DNA from: Secundilactobacillus kimchicus JCM 15530
GTDB taxonomy: Bacteria > Bacillota > Bacilli > Lactobacillales > Lactobacillaceae
Direction: 5' to 3'
Length of the DNA stretch: 64,000 nt
Assembly: GCF_001433995.1 (NCBI RefSeq)
Contig: NZ_AZCX01000001.1
Coordinates: 310,001 to 374,000 of the forward strand
The notes beneath the pieces were generated by a model, which had not been told where the DNA came from, did no database searches, and worked only from the letters and a program-made list of their open reading frames with translations. This document shows positions 19,515 to 29,249 of the stretch, one piece after another (the stretch's first letter is position 1; each line of letters starts with the position of its first letter). The translations under genes were made by a program, and so were the position numbers.

Positions 19515-21302
19515 TTATTTCTCATCATCGGGTTGGGTGACAAATAAGTTAAGATCCTGCAATTGCTTATCTGAAACCGTCGTTGGCGCACTCGTCAGCG
19601 GTTCAACCGCCTTCGAGTTCTTTGGAAAGGCAATCACATCACGAATGTTGCCGCGCTTCGCTAATAAGCGAGCAAACCGATCGAGACCAATTGCCAGCCC
19701 ACCATGAGGCGGGAAGCCATAGTCTAGAGCATCTAACAGGTAACCAAATTGATTTTCGGCCCGTTCTTTCGTGAACCCTAAGGCTTTCAACATCTTCATT
19801 TGTAAGTCACGGGTATGAATCCGGATTGAACCACCGCCCAATTCAAGACCATTTAAGATGATGTCATAACTTTGCGCATAGGCTTGATGCGGATCTTCAC
19901 CCTCGTTCAAGTAGTGTTCGTCGCCAGCTTTTGGCATTGTGAACGGGTGGTGCGCTGGTACCCAACGCTTCAAATCAACGTCGTAGTCAAATAATGGCCA
20001 GTTAACAACCCATAAGAACGCAAATTGGTTCTCATCGATCAACCCTAATTCCGTTGCAATTGTCCGACGCAAGTAGTCGAGTGTCTGGGCAACGACCCGG
20101 CTTGAGTCACAAGCAAACAGCAACATGTCACCGGCCTTTGCTCCAGTCCGGTCCAAAATGGCCTGATAGAGGTCTGCATCGTCTTTAAAGAACTTCGCAA
20201 TTGGACCAGTGAAACTATCATCGGTCACTTTCAACCACGGTAATCCCTTGGCGCCGAAGCGTTCGATGTGTTCAACGAACTTATCAATGTCCTTCCGGGA
20301 ATACTTGTCAGCACCATCAGGAACCGCAATGGCTTTAACTTGACCGCCATCTGCCAAGACATTGCTAAACAGGTTGAACCCAAGGTCCTTAACAAGGTCC
20401 CCAAGGTCTTTCAATTCCATCCCAAACCGAACATCAGGTTGATCCGTCCCAAACCGAGCCATTGATTCATCCCAGTCCAACCGGTCAAACGGTAATTTAA
20501 CGTCAATGTCCAACGTATCTTTCATGACGCGGGCAATGAGGCCTTCCGTTAGATCCTGAATTTCTTCAGCGTCTAAAAATGAGGTTTCCATATCAATTTG
20601 GGTAAACTCTGGTTGCCGGTCGCCCCGTAAATCTTCATCCCGGAAACACCGGGCAATTTGGTAGTACCGGTCAAACCCAGCCCCCATCAATAACTGCTTA
20701 AACAATTGTGGGGATTGTGGTAACGCATAAAAGTGACCCGGATAAACCCGTGATGGGACTAAGTAGTCCCGGGCCCCTTCCGGCGTTGACTTCGTTAAAT
20801 CAGGCGTTTCAATATCAATAAATCCTTGCTCATCAAAGTAACTATGAGTCGCCTGCGTGATTCGGTTGCGGATTTTCATTGCCCGTTGCATCTCAGGACG
20901 ACGAAGGTCTAAGTACCGATACTTCAACCGCAGTTCGTCGGAAACGTTAATGCCATCTTGAATGTAAAATGGCGGATTTTTGGCCTCGTTCAATAGATTG
21001 ATGTCAGTCACCCGGACTTCGATTTTCCCGGTCCGCATCTTATCGTTGACTTCCCGGTCTGCACGCGCCACGACGTGACCTTTCACTTCGATGACGTATT
21101 CGTTACGAAGCTGGTCGGCAACTGCGAGCGCTGCTTTATCGAATTCTTCGCTGAAGACCAGTTGAACAATGCCTTCCCGGTCTCGTAAATCAATAAAAAT
21201 TAGCCCACCTAAGTCGCGGCGTTTTTGAACCCAACCCTTTAAAACAACGTCTTGGTCGAGAAACTGTTCATCGACCAAGCCGGCGTATGTTGTCCGTTTC
21301 AT
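19515..21302 (-). CDS. aspS: aspartate-tRNA ligase
   Basis: A 595-residue class IIb synthetase. The N-terminal OB-fold anticodon-binding domain contains [20 protein letters not shown]; the bacterial type-specific insertion follows, and the catalytic core has motif 2 ([20 protein letters not shown]) and motif 3 ([20 protein letters not shown]). The bacterial length makes it an AspRS rather than a non-discriminating archaeal form, though tRNA specificity cannot be read from sequence alone. It follows hisS by 13 bases and shares its T-box. Confidence 0.97.
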   Translation of the reverse strand: MKRTTYAGLVDEQFLDQDVVLKGWVQKRRDLGGLIFIDLRDREGIVQLVFSEEFDKAALAVADQLRNEYVIEVKGHVVARADREVNDKMRTGKIEVRVTDINLLNEAKNPPFYIQDGINVSDELRLKYRYLDLRRPEMQRAMKIRNRITQATHSYFDEQGFIDIETPDLTKSTPEGARDYLVPSRVYPGHFYALPQSPQLFKQLLMGAGFDRYYQIARCFRDEDLRGDRQPEFTQIDMETSFLDAEEIQDLTEGLIARVMKDTLDIDVKLPFDRLDWDESMARFGTDQPDVRFGMELKDLGDLVKDLGFNLFSNVLADGGQVKAIAVPDGADKYSRKDIDKFVEHIERFGAKGLPWLKVTDDSFTGPIAKFFKDDADLYQAILDRTGAKAGDMLLFACDSSRVVAQTLDYLRRTIATELGLIDENQFAFLWVVNWPLFDYDVDLKRWVPAHHPFTMPKAGDEHYLNEGEDPHQAYAQSYDIILNGLELGGGSIRIHTRDLQMKMLKALGFTKERAENQFGYLLDALDYGFPPHGGLAIGLDRFARLLAKRGNIRDVIAFPKNSKAVEPLTSAPTTVSDKQLQDLNLFVTQPDDEK

Positions 21303-21315
21303 TCGTCAATTCCTC

Positions 21316-22599
21316 CTATAATGTCTCTAACACGGCGTTAAAATCTTTTTCAACCGATTCAACCGGAACCGTCACTTCGTTTCCAGATGCCATGTCCTTC
21401 ACGTTAATGGTTTTATTCTCAAGTTCCGTTTGACCAATGGTCAGGGTGTAGCGCGCGTTGAACTTATCAGCCGTCTTGAACTGCGCCTTGGGCTTTCGAT
21501 TCAAATAGTCACGGTCCGCAACCACATCTTGGCTGCGCAACTTCGACACCACTTTCAACGTGGCTGCATCGGTTCCCTCACCAATCCCAACGACGTAAGC
21601 CTCCAAGTGATGCGCTGCTGGGAATTCGACATTGGAAGCTGCCATTAGCAACAATAACCGCTCAACACCAAGCGCAAATCCAACCCCGGCCATGTCAGGT
21701 CCACCGAGCTCTTCAACTAACCCGTTGTAGCGCCCACCAGCACAAATGGTCGTGTAGCCGTGACCAAGTGCTTTATTGTTCACCATAAACTCAAAGATCG
21801 TGTGGTTGTAGTAATCCAGTCCCCGCACCATCGTGGCATCCACAACGTAATCGATGTCCAACGCATCTAACAGGGCTTTAACTTGATCAAAGTGAGCCTT
21901 AGCCTCATCCGTTAAATAATCCAAAATTGACGGGGCATCCGCTACGATCTTTTGATCGGTTTCATCCTTGCTATCCAATACTCGCAGTGGGTTCTTATGC
22001 AAACGCAACTTCGAATCCTCACTCAGTTCATCAAAGTGCGGTTCCAAATAGTCAATCAAAGCCTGCCGGAACGTCTCTCGCGTTTCTTGATCGCCCAGCG
22101 TATTGACGGCTAGCCGCACATTTTCAATCCCCAACTGGGTCAGTAGGTCCATTCCCATCGCAATGGTTTCCACGTCAATCGCCGGCTCGTTTGAGCCAAA
22201 GGCCTCGACACCAATTTGGTGAAATTCACGCATCCGTCCAGATTGGGGCCGTTCGTATCGGAACATGGGTCCCATATAATAGACTTTAACCGGCTTAGGC
22301 ACATCTGGGCCGTACAATTTATTTTCAACAAACGCCCGAACAACACCAGCCGTCCCTTCTGGTCGTAAAGAAAGGTGCCGGTCCCCCTTGTCCATAAAGT
22401 CATACATTTCCTTGGTGACAACGTCCGACGTTTCCCCCGACGTTCTTGAGAAAACATCGAAGCTTTCAAACATTGGGGTCCGAATTTCATCGAAACGATA
22501 CTTGGCAAAAACGCGGCGCGCCACATTTTCAACGTAGGCCCAGCGTTCGGATTCACCCGGCAAAATATCTGCGGTTCCCTTTGGTCTTTGATAACGCAT
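21316..22599 (-). CDS. hisS: histidine-tRNA ligase
   Basis: A 427-residue class II synthetase. The N-terminus [16 protein letters not shown], motif 2 region [20 protein letters not shown], the HisA motif [11 protein letters not shown] and motif 3 [13 protein letters not shown] ... [14 protein letters not shown] are all present; the C-terminal anticodon domain follows. The ATG has GAAGGGAG upstream. First gene of hisS-aspS. Confidence 0.98.
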   Translation of the reverse strand: MRYQRPKGTADILPGESERWAYVENVARRVFAKYRFDEIRTPMFESFDVFSRTSGETSDVVTKEMYDFMDKGDRHLSLRPEGTAGVVRAFVENKLYGPDVPKPVKVYYMGPMFRYERPQSGRMREFHQIGVEAFGSNEPAIDVETIAMGMDLLTQLGIENVRLAVNTLGDQETRETFRQALIDYLEPHFDELSEDSKLRLHKNPLRVLDSKDETDQKIVADAPSILDYLTDEAKAHFDQVKALLDALDIDYVVDATMVRGLDYYNHTIFEFMVNNKALGHGYTTICAGGRYNGLVEELGGPDMAGVGFALGVERLLLLMAASNVEFPAAHHLEAYVVGIGEGTDAATLKVVSKLRSQDVVADRDYLNRKPKAQFKTADKFNARYTLTIGQTELENKTINVKDMASGNEVTVPVESVEKDFNAVLETL

Positions 22600-22639
22600 A
22601 TCAGTGCTCCCTTCACAGTTTTAGTTATGGAAATAAAAA

Positions 22640-22847
22640 AACACCCTTGTTTTCACAAGGGTGCATAGCACGGTACCACCTTAAATTTTCTCATCCATAA
22701 CGTTGGTCGCGAATAATTTTCATTATTCACCTCAAAAGTGTCCCCTCAACGTGCCCTGCTACGAACTCGCATTTCCCGCTCGCTTTCTGAAAGTCGTCAC
22801 ATCAAGAGCTGTCTTTCTCATCGGTGTTAGTTATTTAACTACAATCA
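22640..22847 (-). promoter_or_regulatory. T-box leader of hisS-aspS (aspartate-type specifier)
   Basis: The T-box motif AAGGTGGTACCGTGCTA is at 22666-22682 and the terminator CACCCTTGTG/CACAAGGGTG-like hairpin with T7 at 22635-22663. Stem I runs from CACC (22823-22826) to GGTG (22728-22731) with a kink-turn-like GATGAG/TGA and an AAAG/CTTT helix. The 3' internal loop is GGGACA, placing GAC (22740-22742), an Asp codon, followed by A in the specifier position; CAC (His) overlaps two bases further on. With the promoters it fills the 349-base gap 22600-22948. Confidence 0.92.
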
Positions 22848-22876
22848 ACATTACCGACCCGCCTGCCAAAAGTCAA
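22848..22876 (-). promoter_or_regulatory. promoter of hisS-aspS
   Basis: TTGACT (22871-22876), 17 bases, TAATGT (22848-22853) on the minus strand. Confidence 0.78.
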
Positions 22877-22910
22877 GTCAATCTTCATTTTAAATTCACT
22901 TAAAATAGCC

Positions 22911-22916
22911 TATAAT
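22911..22916 (+). promoter_or_regulatory. -10 box for the amidase gene
   Basis: A perfect TATAAT 38 bases before the TTG start; the -35 region (TTTTAA at 22888-22893) is weak. Divergent to the hisS promoter. Confidence 0.5.
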
Positions 22917-22948
22917 TAAATGAAAATTGTTTGAAAGAGGACGCCACA

Positions 22949-23797
22949 TTGATTGACTATCTTAAAACTCACCGGGTTGCTATCATCCTAACCGTCACCA
23001 TCTTGCTCGCTGCCATCGCCGTCATCGTCACGAGCGTTCGAACCAGTCGGTTAGTCGTGCCAACCAACCAGGTCAACGTTCGAACTGGCCCCGGTCTTTC
23101 CTATCGCACCACAACCGAGCTCAAGAAAGGCGACGTCATTTACGTCGTGAACCGGAAGGACAACTGGTACCGGGTCCGCTATTCAGATCACCACTTTGGC
23201 TGGGTGGCCAGCTGGCTCGTCAACACGACGAGCCACCTTAAAACTGCTACCAACCTTTCTGAAGCCACCATCGTCTTAGACCCAGGACATGGCGGTAGTG
23301 ACTCTGGTGCGCTAACAAGTGATCAGCAACATCAAGAAAAAACCGAGACCCTGGCCCTAGCCAAAAAGGTCCAACAGGCCTTGCAAAAAAAAGGGGCCCA
23401 CGTTTTGATGACCAGAACGGGAGATCAGACCGTTTCACTGGGCGCCCGACCTGAACTAGCGACGGATAATCACGCCGACGCCTTTATCAGTTTTCACTTT
23501 GACTCTAGTCCAACCAATAATTCAGCGACTGGTTTTACCACTTATTACTATCATAAGACCACATCATTGAGTCTGGCGCAAACCTTAAACCGAGCGCTCG
23601 ACGGCCTGCCATTACCCAATCGCGGCGTTGCCGTGGGGAACTATGAGGTCATCCGAGACAACCTACGGCCTGCAGTTTTGCTCGAAATGGGTTATATTAA
23701 CACTGACAGTAACTTTAAGCTCATTAAGACCCCCAGTTACCAGCAAGCGGTCGCTGACCGCGTCACCAAGGGATTAGCAAGCTACTTCAAAGACTAA
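22949..23797 (+). CDS. membrane-anchored N-acetylmuramoyl-L-alanine amidase with SH3b domain
   Basis: Cleaves the amide link between MurNAc and the peptide of peptidoglycan. The start is TTG at 22949 with AGAGG eight bases upstream (an upstream in-frame TTG at 22931 lacks one), giving 282 residues. Residues 9-31 form an uncleaved signal anchor; an SH3b domain follows (NQVNVRTGPGLSYRT to FGWVASWL, about 40-95); the Amidase_3 domain carries the zinc and catalytic residues in VLDPGHGGSDSG, EKTETLALA, AFISFHFDSS and VLLEMGYI. It is followed after about 20 bases by the kinase-like gene. Confidence 0.94.
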   Translation: MIDYLKTHRVAIILTVTILLAAIAVIVTSVRTSRLVVPTNQVNVRTGPGLSYRTTTELKKGDVIYVVNRKDNWYRVRYSDHHFGWVASWLVNTTSHLKTATNLSEATIVLDPGHGGSDSGALTSDQQHQEKTETLALAKKVQQALQKKGAHVLMTRTGDQTVSLGARPELATDNHADAFISFHFDSSPTNNSATGFTTYYYHKTTSLSLAQTLNRALDGLPLPNRGVAVGNYEVIRDNLRPAVLLEMGYINTDSNFKLIKTPSYQQAVADRVTKGLASYFKD

Positions 23798-23819
23798 CAA
23801 TTAAGAAAGGTCGATGTTT

Positions 23820-24659
23820 ATGCTGTCTGATGAATTTTTGGCGCAATTGCCACTGTCAGGAATCTCAGCCGTCCAACCCGTTTCGGGAGGCGACATCAAC
23901 CAGGCATTTCGCGTGGTCACTCGTGATGGGCCCTACTTCCTACTGGTTCAACCCGACACCCCACAATCGTTTTACGCGCATGAAGTCGAGGGATTAAACC
24001 TGATTGGCCAAGTTGCTCGGGTGCCACAAGTCATTGCGACCGGTGACATCGCCGGTGATGCTTACCTCATTCTTGAATGGTTGGATAGCGGCCAAGGCCA
24101 GCAGGCTGATCTCGGCCGCCTCGTAGCAACGATGCACGCTGTCCATAATGACCAATTTGGGTTTGACCACGACGTCTTGACTGGAAAACTACCCAAATAC
24201 AACACCTGGCAAACAAACTGGGGCGACTTCTTTGTTAATCAACGGCTCAATGTGTTAGCAAAAAGGGCCAGTCAATCCGGGCTTTGGTCGGCCTCCCGTC
24301 AGCAACATCTGGACCAACTCACAAAAAAGATCCTGGCTTACTACCAGGACCATCCAAGTGTGCCAAGCTTACTTCACGGCGATTTATGGGCTGGAAACTA
24401 CATGTTCACCAAAACTGGCGAGCCCGCGTTAATTGATCCCGACGTTTTTTACGGTGACCGCGAATTTGATATTGCAGTCACCACGGTCTTTGGTGGCTTT
24501 AGCCGTGACTTTTACACTGCTTATCAACAGCAGTACCCGTTGCCGGCTGGCTATGAGGACCGCTTGCCATGGTATCAACTCTACTATCTCATGGCGCACC
24601 TTAACCTTTTCGGAGAATCATACGGCGGGGCTGTCGACCGGATTTTAATGGCCAATTAA
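23820..24659 (+). CDS. fructosamine kinase / aminoglycoside phosphotransferase family protein
   Basis: About 279 residues of the fructosamine-3-kinase-like family, which phosphorylates ketoamine adducts or small metabolites. Signatures are VSGGDINQAFRV (about residues 20-31), the catalytic loop LLHGDLWAGNYM and the metal-binding IDPDVFYGDREFDIA. The ATG at 23820 is preferred over 23814 because AAAGG is then nine bases away. It follows the amidase and converges with the HAD gene, the two stop codons overlapping. The substrate is not known; protein repair (deglycation) is an inference from family members. Confidence 0.85.
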   Translation: MLSDEFLAQLPLSGISAVQPVSGGDINQAFRVVTRDGPYFLLVQPDTPQSFYAHEVEGLNLIGQVARVPQVIATGDIAGDAYLILEWLDSGQGQQADLGRLVATMHAVHNDQFGFDHDVLTGKLPKYNTWQTNWGDFFVNQRLNVLAKRASQSGLWSASRQQHLDQLTKKILAYYQDHPSVPSLLHGDLWAGNYMFTKTGEPALIDPDVFYGDREFDIAVTTVFGGFSRDFYTAYQQQYPLPAGYEDRLPWYQLYYLMAHLNLFGESYGGAVDRILMAN

Positions 24660-25300
24660 TCAAATAATGCCGCTTCAAGTTCAGCCATCTGAGTTGCAAG
24701 AAACTCAGGATGGCTGTTTTTGTCGTTAATGAGCCGCCCGGGATCAAACAAAGCCCCACGAATGCCCGCATTATGGCCGGCCTCAATATCTAGCGTGCGA
24801 TCACCCACCATCACAGCAGTCGTGCGATCAATGGCGTAGGTTTCAATCAAGGCGTTAAGAGCAGCTGGATCCGGTTTACGCGGATAGGGTGAATCACCTG
24901 TTACCGTCCCTGAAAAAGCGGTCGCTAGACCATTGTCAGCTAGCAACGTCAGGGCGCTTTGATTGCGATGAGTCAACAGAAAATGCCGACCTCCATTGGC
25001 TAAATGCCGATTCAATAGGTGTGAGACCCCGTCAAACGGCTTGGCTTCGCCAATCAAGGTAGGTTCGATTTGGCGGTACCGATCATTCAATTGGTCGCGA
25101 CTGAGTCCGAACTCCGCACTAAACTGTTGCAACGCCGTGCCTAACGCATGCTGGCGCATGGTTTCGTAAATTTCTTGGTCGTCGATTTCAATATCATCGA
25201 TTCCTAGTTGATTAAGCGCTTGCTTAAACGCCGCCACCATGAACGGATAAGTGTCAAACAAGGTCCCATCAAAATCCCAAATTAACGTGTGAATTGTCAT
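24656..25300 (-). CDS. HAD-family phosphatase (phosphoglycolate phosphatase-like)
   Basis: A 214-residue HAD hydrolase. Motif I is DFDGTLFDTYP (about residues 9-19), motif II LLTHRNQSA, motif III/IV around RKPDPAALNAL and VMVGDRTLDIEAG. The cap is a small alpha-helical type between motifs I and II. The ATG follows AAAGGAG. The substrate cannot be told; the subfamily includes sugar-phosphate and nucleotide phosphatases. Confidence 0.87.
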   Translation of the reverse strand: MTIHTLIWDFDGTLFDTYPFMVAAFKQALNQLGIDDIEIDDQEIYETMRQHALGTALQQFSAEFGLSRDQLNDRYRQIEPTLIGEAKPFDGVSHLLNRHLANGGRHFLLTHRNQSALTLLADNGLATAFSGTVTGDSPYPRKPDPAALNALIETYAIDRTTAVMVGDRTLDIEAGHNAGIRGALFDPGRLINDKNSHPEFLATQMAELEAALFD

Positions 25301-25333
25301 TTGAATCTCCTTTAAAACTGATTGTAAACAAGA

Positions 25334-25364
25334 ACAACGATCGACTCGTTGAGCCCATCGTTGT
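25334..25364 (-). terminator. possible terminator after relA-dtd
   Basis: ACAACGAT pairs with ATCGTTGT, with an inner CTC/GAG pairing in the loop, followed by TCTTGTTT on the minus strand. The U tract is imperfect. Confidence 0.55.
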
Positions 25365-25391
25365 CGTTAAATCAATTGAACGCCAGCCGTT

Positions 25392-25838
25392 TTATTTTTG
25401 ATCAGTATCAAAAATAATCGTCACTGGTCCGTCATTTTCGAGTTGAACTAGCATATCCGCCCCAAATTCACCGGTTTCCACTGGGATTCCAAGAGCGGCT
25501 AACTTAGCGTTAAATTGCTCGTAAATTGTCTTGGCGTGAGTGGGCTCGCCAGCACTGCCAAATCCAGGCCGATTGCCCTTTCTCGTATCCGCATACAACG
25601 TAAACTGCGAAACGGATAAAATACTCCCCTGAACGTCTTGGATTGACAGGTTCATTTTACCGTCAGCATCACTAAAAACCCGTAGCTTACTTATTTTGCG
25701 AACAAGGTAGTCCACCTCAGCATCACCGTCACTATCCTGAGCAGCGACAAGCAGCATGAACCCTTGTTGAATAGCGCCCACCGCTTGACCGTCAATTGTA
25801 ACGGCTGCAGATCGAACACGCTGTAATACGATTCGCAA
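25392..25838 (-). CDS. dtd: D-aminoacyl-tRNA deacylase
   Basis: A 148-residue proofreading enzyme that removes D-amino acids from tRNA. The signature [17 protein letters not shown] (about residues 77-93) and the cross-subunit Gly-Pro motif in [10 protein letters not shown] (about 133-142) are intact. The start is TTG with AGAGGGG upstream. It follows relA by 15 bases, the conserved relA-dtd pair. Confidence 0.97.
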   Translation of the reverse strand: MRIVLQRVRSAAVTIDGQAVGAIQQGFMLLVAAQDSDGDAEVDYLVRKISKLRVFSDADGKMNLSIQDVQGSILSVSQFTLYADTRKGNRPGFGSAGEPTHAKTIYEQFNAKLAALGIPVETGEFGADMLVQLENDGPVTIIFDTDQK

Positions 25839-25853
25839 TACACTAACCCCTCT

Positions 25854-28088
25854 CTAATGAAATGGCCGTTTGACCACGTAAACATCCTGAATATTTTTTA
25901 AGTTTGCTTCAATTCGTTCAAGTTGGGCGGCGTTTCGGGTCCCAAGTGAAATCGAGATCGTCACCATCTTATTATGATCGACTCGGCCGTTGACCATGTT
26001 GAGTTGCTTGGTGGCGTTATTCACCACCCGCAGCACTTCGTTCAACAAGCCGTTTCGATTATAGCCTTGAACTTCCAAGTCCGCATTGTAAGAAGCTGTT
26101 GTATCATTAGGATTTTCCCAACGGACGTCAATTAGCCGTTCCCCGTTTGCTTCCGCATGAGCCACATTTGGGCAGTTGCTGCGGTGAACGGACACCCCGC
26201 GTCCTTTGGTGATGTAGCCCACAATTTGATCACCAGGAATTGGCGAACAACAGTGACTTAAACGCACTAACAGGTTGTCAACCCCCTCAATGATAACGCC
26301 TTCGGAGGCCTTTTGTTTCTTCTTGCGACTATTACTTGTTTCCGGCGTTTTGGAAATTGACTGATGATCCTCCAGCAGTTCTTTTTCCTCTTGCCGCTGC
26401 CGCTGTTCTTCACGCTCATGACGCACGTCATCCGTGAGTCGGTTCACGACCCCAACTGGTTGGAGGTCACCAAACCCAACTGCGGCAAACAAGTCATCAA
26501 TGTGTTGGTAGTGCATCTTATCCGCGACTTTTTGCAGCTGGTCCTTGCCCATCAACGGCTTCGGGTCAAACTTAAATTCTCGAAGTTGCCGTTCAATAAT
26601 GCTGCGGCCCTCTTCGATATTTTCCTCCCGGTCTTTTTGCCGGAAAAATTGTTTGATCTTGTTACGAGCCCGCCGCGTCGACACTAGCTTCAACCAGTCT
26701 CGATTAGGTCCGGCTGAGTTAGCCGACGTCTTGATATCCACGATGTCGCCGTTTTTAACCTCGTAGTCCAGCGGCACAATTTTTCCATTTACAGTGGCCC
26801 CTGTTGTATGGTTCCCGATTTCGGTGTGAATCGTATAAGCCATATCTAACGGACCAGCCCCCTTAGGTAACTCAAAAACATCACCCTTCGGCGTAAACGC
26901 ATAGACGTGGTCACCGAACAATTCACCCTTCACGCTATCCATAAAGTCGGCCGCGTCATCGGTTTCCTCCTGAATTTCGATCAGTTGTTTGAACCAGTTT
27001 AACTTATTGCCAGAATCGGAAGCTTCGACCTTATCAGTCACACCTTCCTTGTACGCCCAGTGCGCGGCGACCCCATATTCAGCCACTCGGTGCATTTCGA
27101 AGGTTCTAATCTGAACTTCCAATGGCTTACCTTCAGGACCAATCACCGTAGTATGCAAGGATTGGTACATGTTGGGCTTAGGCATGGCAATATAGTCTTT
27201 AAACCGTCCCGGCATTGGTTTCCACTTGGTGTGAATAGCCCCCAAAACGGCATAACAGTCCTTAATGCTGGCCACAATGACTCGAATTGCTAATAGGTCA
27301 TAAATTTGACTAAACTGTTTGTGTTGATCACGCATTTTACGGTAAATCGAGTAGATATGCTTTGGCCGGCCGTAGATTTCCGTTTGGATATCTAAGTCAC
27401 TAATGGCGTCTTTAATATCGCCAATGGCCTCAGCAATGTAATCTTCTCGTTGATCACGCCGGGAGTTCATTAAGTGCACAATCCGGTAGTATTGTTGTGG
27501 ATTTAAATAGCGCAACGAAATATCTTCAAGTTCCCACTTAATCGTACTAATCCCTAAACGATCAGCCAAAGGGGCATAGATTTCAAGGGTTTCATTCGCA
27601 ATCCGACGTTGCTTGTCTGGTCGCAAATGCTGTAAGGTCCGCATATTATGCAACCGGTCCGCCAGCTTAACAATCATCACCCGAATGTCTTGAGACATCG
27701 CTAACAGTAACTTTCGATGATTTTCAGCTAACTGCTGTTTGTTAGATTTATACTTAATTTTCCCGAGCTTTGTGACACCCGCAACAATCAAGGCGATATC
27801 TTTTCCAAACAGCTCCCGAATATCATCAGACGTCACCCCGGTATCTTCTACGATATCGTGCAAAAAACCAGACGCGACGGTTGCTGGATCCATTTTGAGG
27901 TTTGCCAAAATCCCCGCCACTTGGATGGGGTGCATAATGTAGGGCTCCCCCGATTGACGAACCTGATCCTTGTGCGCAATCGATGCGAAGCGGTAAGCCC
28001 GTTCCACGATGGCGACGTGGTCTTTATTCATATACTGAGAAACGGTATCAATAACATCTTCTGCCGTCCATTCGTGCTCTTTAGGCAT
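25854..28088 (-). CDS. relA: bifunctional (p)ppGpp synthetase/hydrolase RelA/SpoT homologue
   Basis: The 744-residue stringent-response enzyme. The N-terminal HD hydrolase domain has SGEPYIMHPIQVA and FLHDIVEDT; the synthetase domain has RFKDYIAMPKPNMYQSLHTT, whose RFKD fits the RxKD motif of bifunctional enzymes; TGS (VYAFTPKGDVFELPKGAGPLD), a zinc-finger-like CCSPIPGD region and a C-terminal ACT domain (NRNGLLNEVLRVVNN) follow. Start ATG with GGGGAG. Transcribed after the small membrane protein gene and before dtd. Confidence 0.97.
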   Translation of the reverse strand: MPKEHEWTAEDVIDTVSQYMNKDHVAIVERAYRFASIAHKDQVRQSGEPYIMHPIQVAGILANLKMDPATVASGFLHDIVEDTGVTSDDIRELFGKDIALIVAGVTKLGKIKYKSNKQQLAENHRKLLLAMSQDIRVMIVKLADRLHNMRTLQHLRPDKQRRIANETLEIYAPLADRLGISTIKWELEDISLRYLNPQQYYRIVHLMNSRRDQREDYIAEAIGDIKDAISDLDIQTEIYGRPKHIYSIYRKMRDQHKQFSQIYDLLAIRVIVASIKDCYAVLGAIHTKWKPMPGRFKDYIAMPKPNMYQSLHTTVIGPEGKPLEVQIRTFEMHRVAEYGVAAHWAYKEGVTDKVEASDSGNKLNWFKQLIEIQEETDDAADFMDSVKGELFGDHVYAFTPKGDVFELPKGAGPLDMAYTIHTEIGNHTTGATVNGKIVPLDYEVKNGDIVDIKTSANSAGPNRDWLKLVSTRRARNKIKQFFRQKDREENIEEGRSIIERQLREFKFDPKPLMGKDQLQKVADKMHYQHIDDLFAAVGFGDLQPVGVVNRLTDDVRHEREEQRQRQEEKELLEDHQSISKTPETSNSRKKKQKASEGVIIEGVDNLLVRLSHCCSPIPGDQIVGYITKGRGVSVHRSNCPNVAHAEANGERLIDVRWENPNDTTASYNADLEVQGYNRNGLLNEVLRVVNNATKQLNMVNGRVDHNKMVTISISLGTRNAAQLERIEANLKNIQDVYVVKRPFH

Positions 28089-28110
28089 CTAGCCACTCCC
28101 CTTTCAAGTG

Positions 28111-28437
28111 TTACTGAGCTACTCTTGAGAACCCGTACGAGAGGTACGAAATACACAAGTAAATCAATGCAAAAACGGTGGTGTCAATGGGACCACTGAT
28201 TAACGCCCCCACTAAAAAGACCGCCGGCCAAACCAATAGCACCCATGGGGATTCTTGACGATGCTTCACCAAGGTCCCAATAAGGCCTGCAATCACCGAA
28301 AACAATAGCGTGTTAATCAAACCAAACCGAATCATCTGATCCAAGTTTAACTGGGCCAACAATGCTGGTCCAAATCCCCCAACCACAATACTAAATACCC
28401 AGTACGGCCATCGAAGCCGCTTCATAATAATTGCCAT
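28111..28437 (-). CDS. small membrane protein of unknown function
   Basis: I do not recognise a named family with certainty. The 108-residue product has three or four hydrophobic segments (about 9-27, 35-54, 67-81 and 84-103) separated by short charged loops such as KHRQES. The ATG at 28437 has GGAG eleven bases upstream and is preferred to the open extension to 28467. It lies between rsmE and relA in the same direction, so it is probably co-transcribed with them. Confidence 0.7.
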   Translation of the reverse strand: MAIIMKRLRWPYWVFSIVVGGFGPALLAQLNLDQMIRFGLINTLLFSVIAGLIGTLVKHRQESPWVLLVWPAVFLVGALISGPIDTTVFALIYLCISYLSYGFSRVAQ

Positions 28438-28501
28438 GACAGTCACTTCTCCAAAAATATGTTGCAATCATTTTAGCATTAATTCAACTAAATCGCACCC
28501 A

Positions 28502-29248
28502 TTACTCGCCATGGCGCAATTCGGTGAGCGTTGAAACCGCAGCTAAAAAATAGAGGGGCGCAGTTTCGGTTCTTAAAATTCGGGGCCCAAGGCCAGCCAG
28601 GGTTGCGCCAAAGTCAGCCTGCAAACGCTCAATTTCAGCTGGCGAAATACCACCTTCTGGTCCAAAAACGACCACCAGTTTGCGGGGGAAATCCGGCCCC
28701 GTCAAAAGCTTGTATAAAGCCGAATCCTCACCCTTCTTAGCCGCTTCCTCATAGGCCACGACCACCGTATCAGCATTGACGGCAGCAACGGCGCTAGTGA
28801 GTTTCGTGGCGAAGCGCACTGCTGGAATATGCGTCCGATGCGACTGCTGTGCGGCTCCCTTGGCAATCTTTGTTAAACGATCCAATTTCTTAGGGACCTT
28901 CGTGGCAGGCCACTTGGCCACTGACCAATCAGCAGCGAAAAAAACGACGTCAAAAGCCCCCATCTCCGTCGCTTTTTGAACAATCCATTCAGCCTTGTCC
29001 TGCTTAGGTAACCCGGCGACAACGGTCACCTCAATTGGAAGCTCCACATTGTTTTCAAGTGCTTGACTCACTTCGGCCGTCGTTGCCGAAGTGAGCGTCA
29101 GCAAAACCAATTGCTCGGCCGCATCGACAGCTTCTGCTTGGTCTCCTGGCTTTCCCCGTAACACTTGAACCCAATGGTGTTGAGTGTCGGCATCTAACTG
29201 GATGAGTTGCCCCACAGATAGGGTCTCAGGTAAAAAGTAACGTTGCAT
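28502..29248 (-). CDS. rsmE: 16S rRNA (uracil(1498)-N3)-methyltransferase
   Basis: A 248-residue SPOUT-class rRNA methyltransferase. The N-terminal PUA-like part is followed by the knot region: EWIVQKATEMGAFDVVFF, VVVFGPEGGISPAEIE and LGPRILRTETAPLYFLAA, all diagnostic. The ATG lies one base after the prmA stop, with GGGGAAG inside the prmA end, so translation is coupled. Confidence 0.96.
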   Translation of the reverse strand: MQRYFLPETLSVGQLIQLDADTQHHWVQVLRGKPGDQAEAVDAAEQLVLLTLTSATTAEVSQALENNVELPIEVTVVAGLPKQDKAEWIVQKATEMGAFDVVFFAADWSVAKWPATKVPKKLDRLTKIAKGAAQQSHRTHIPAVRFATKLTSAVAAVNADTVVVAYEEAAKKGEDSALYKLLTGPDFPRKLVVVFGPEGGISPAEIERLQADFGATLAGLGPRILRTETAPLYFLAAVSTLTELRHGE

Positions 29249-29249
29249 C

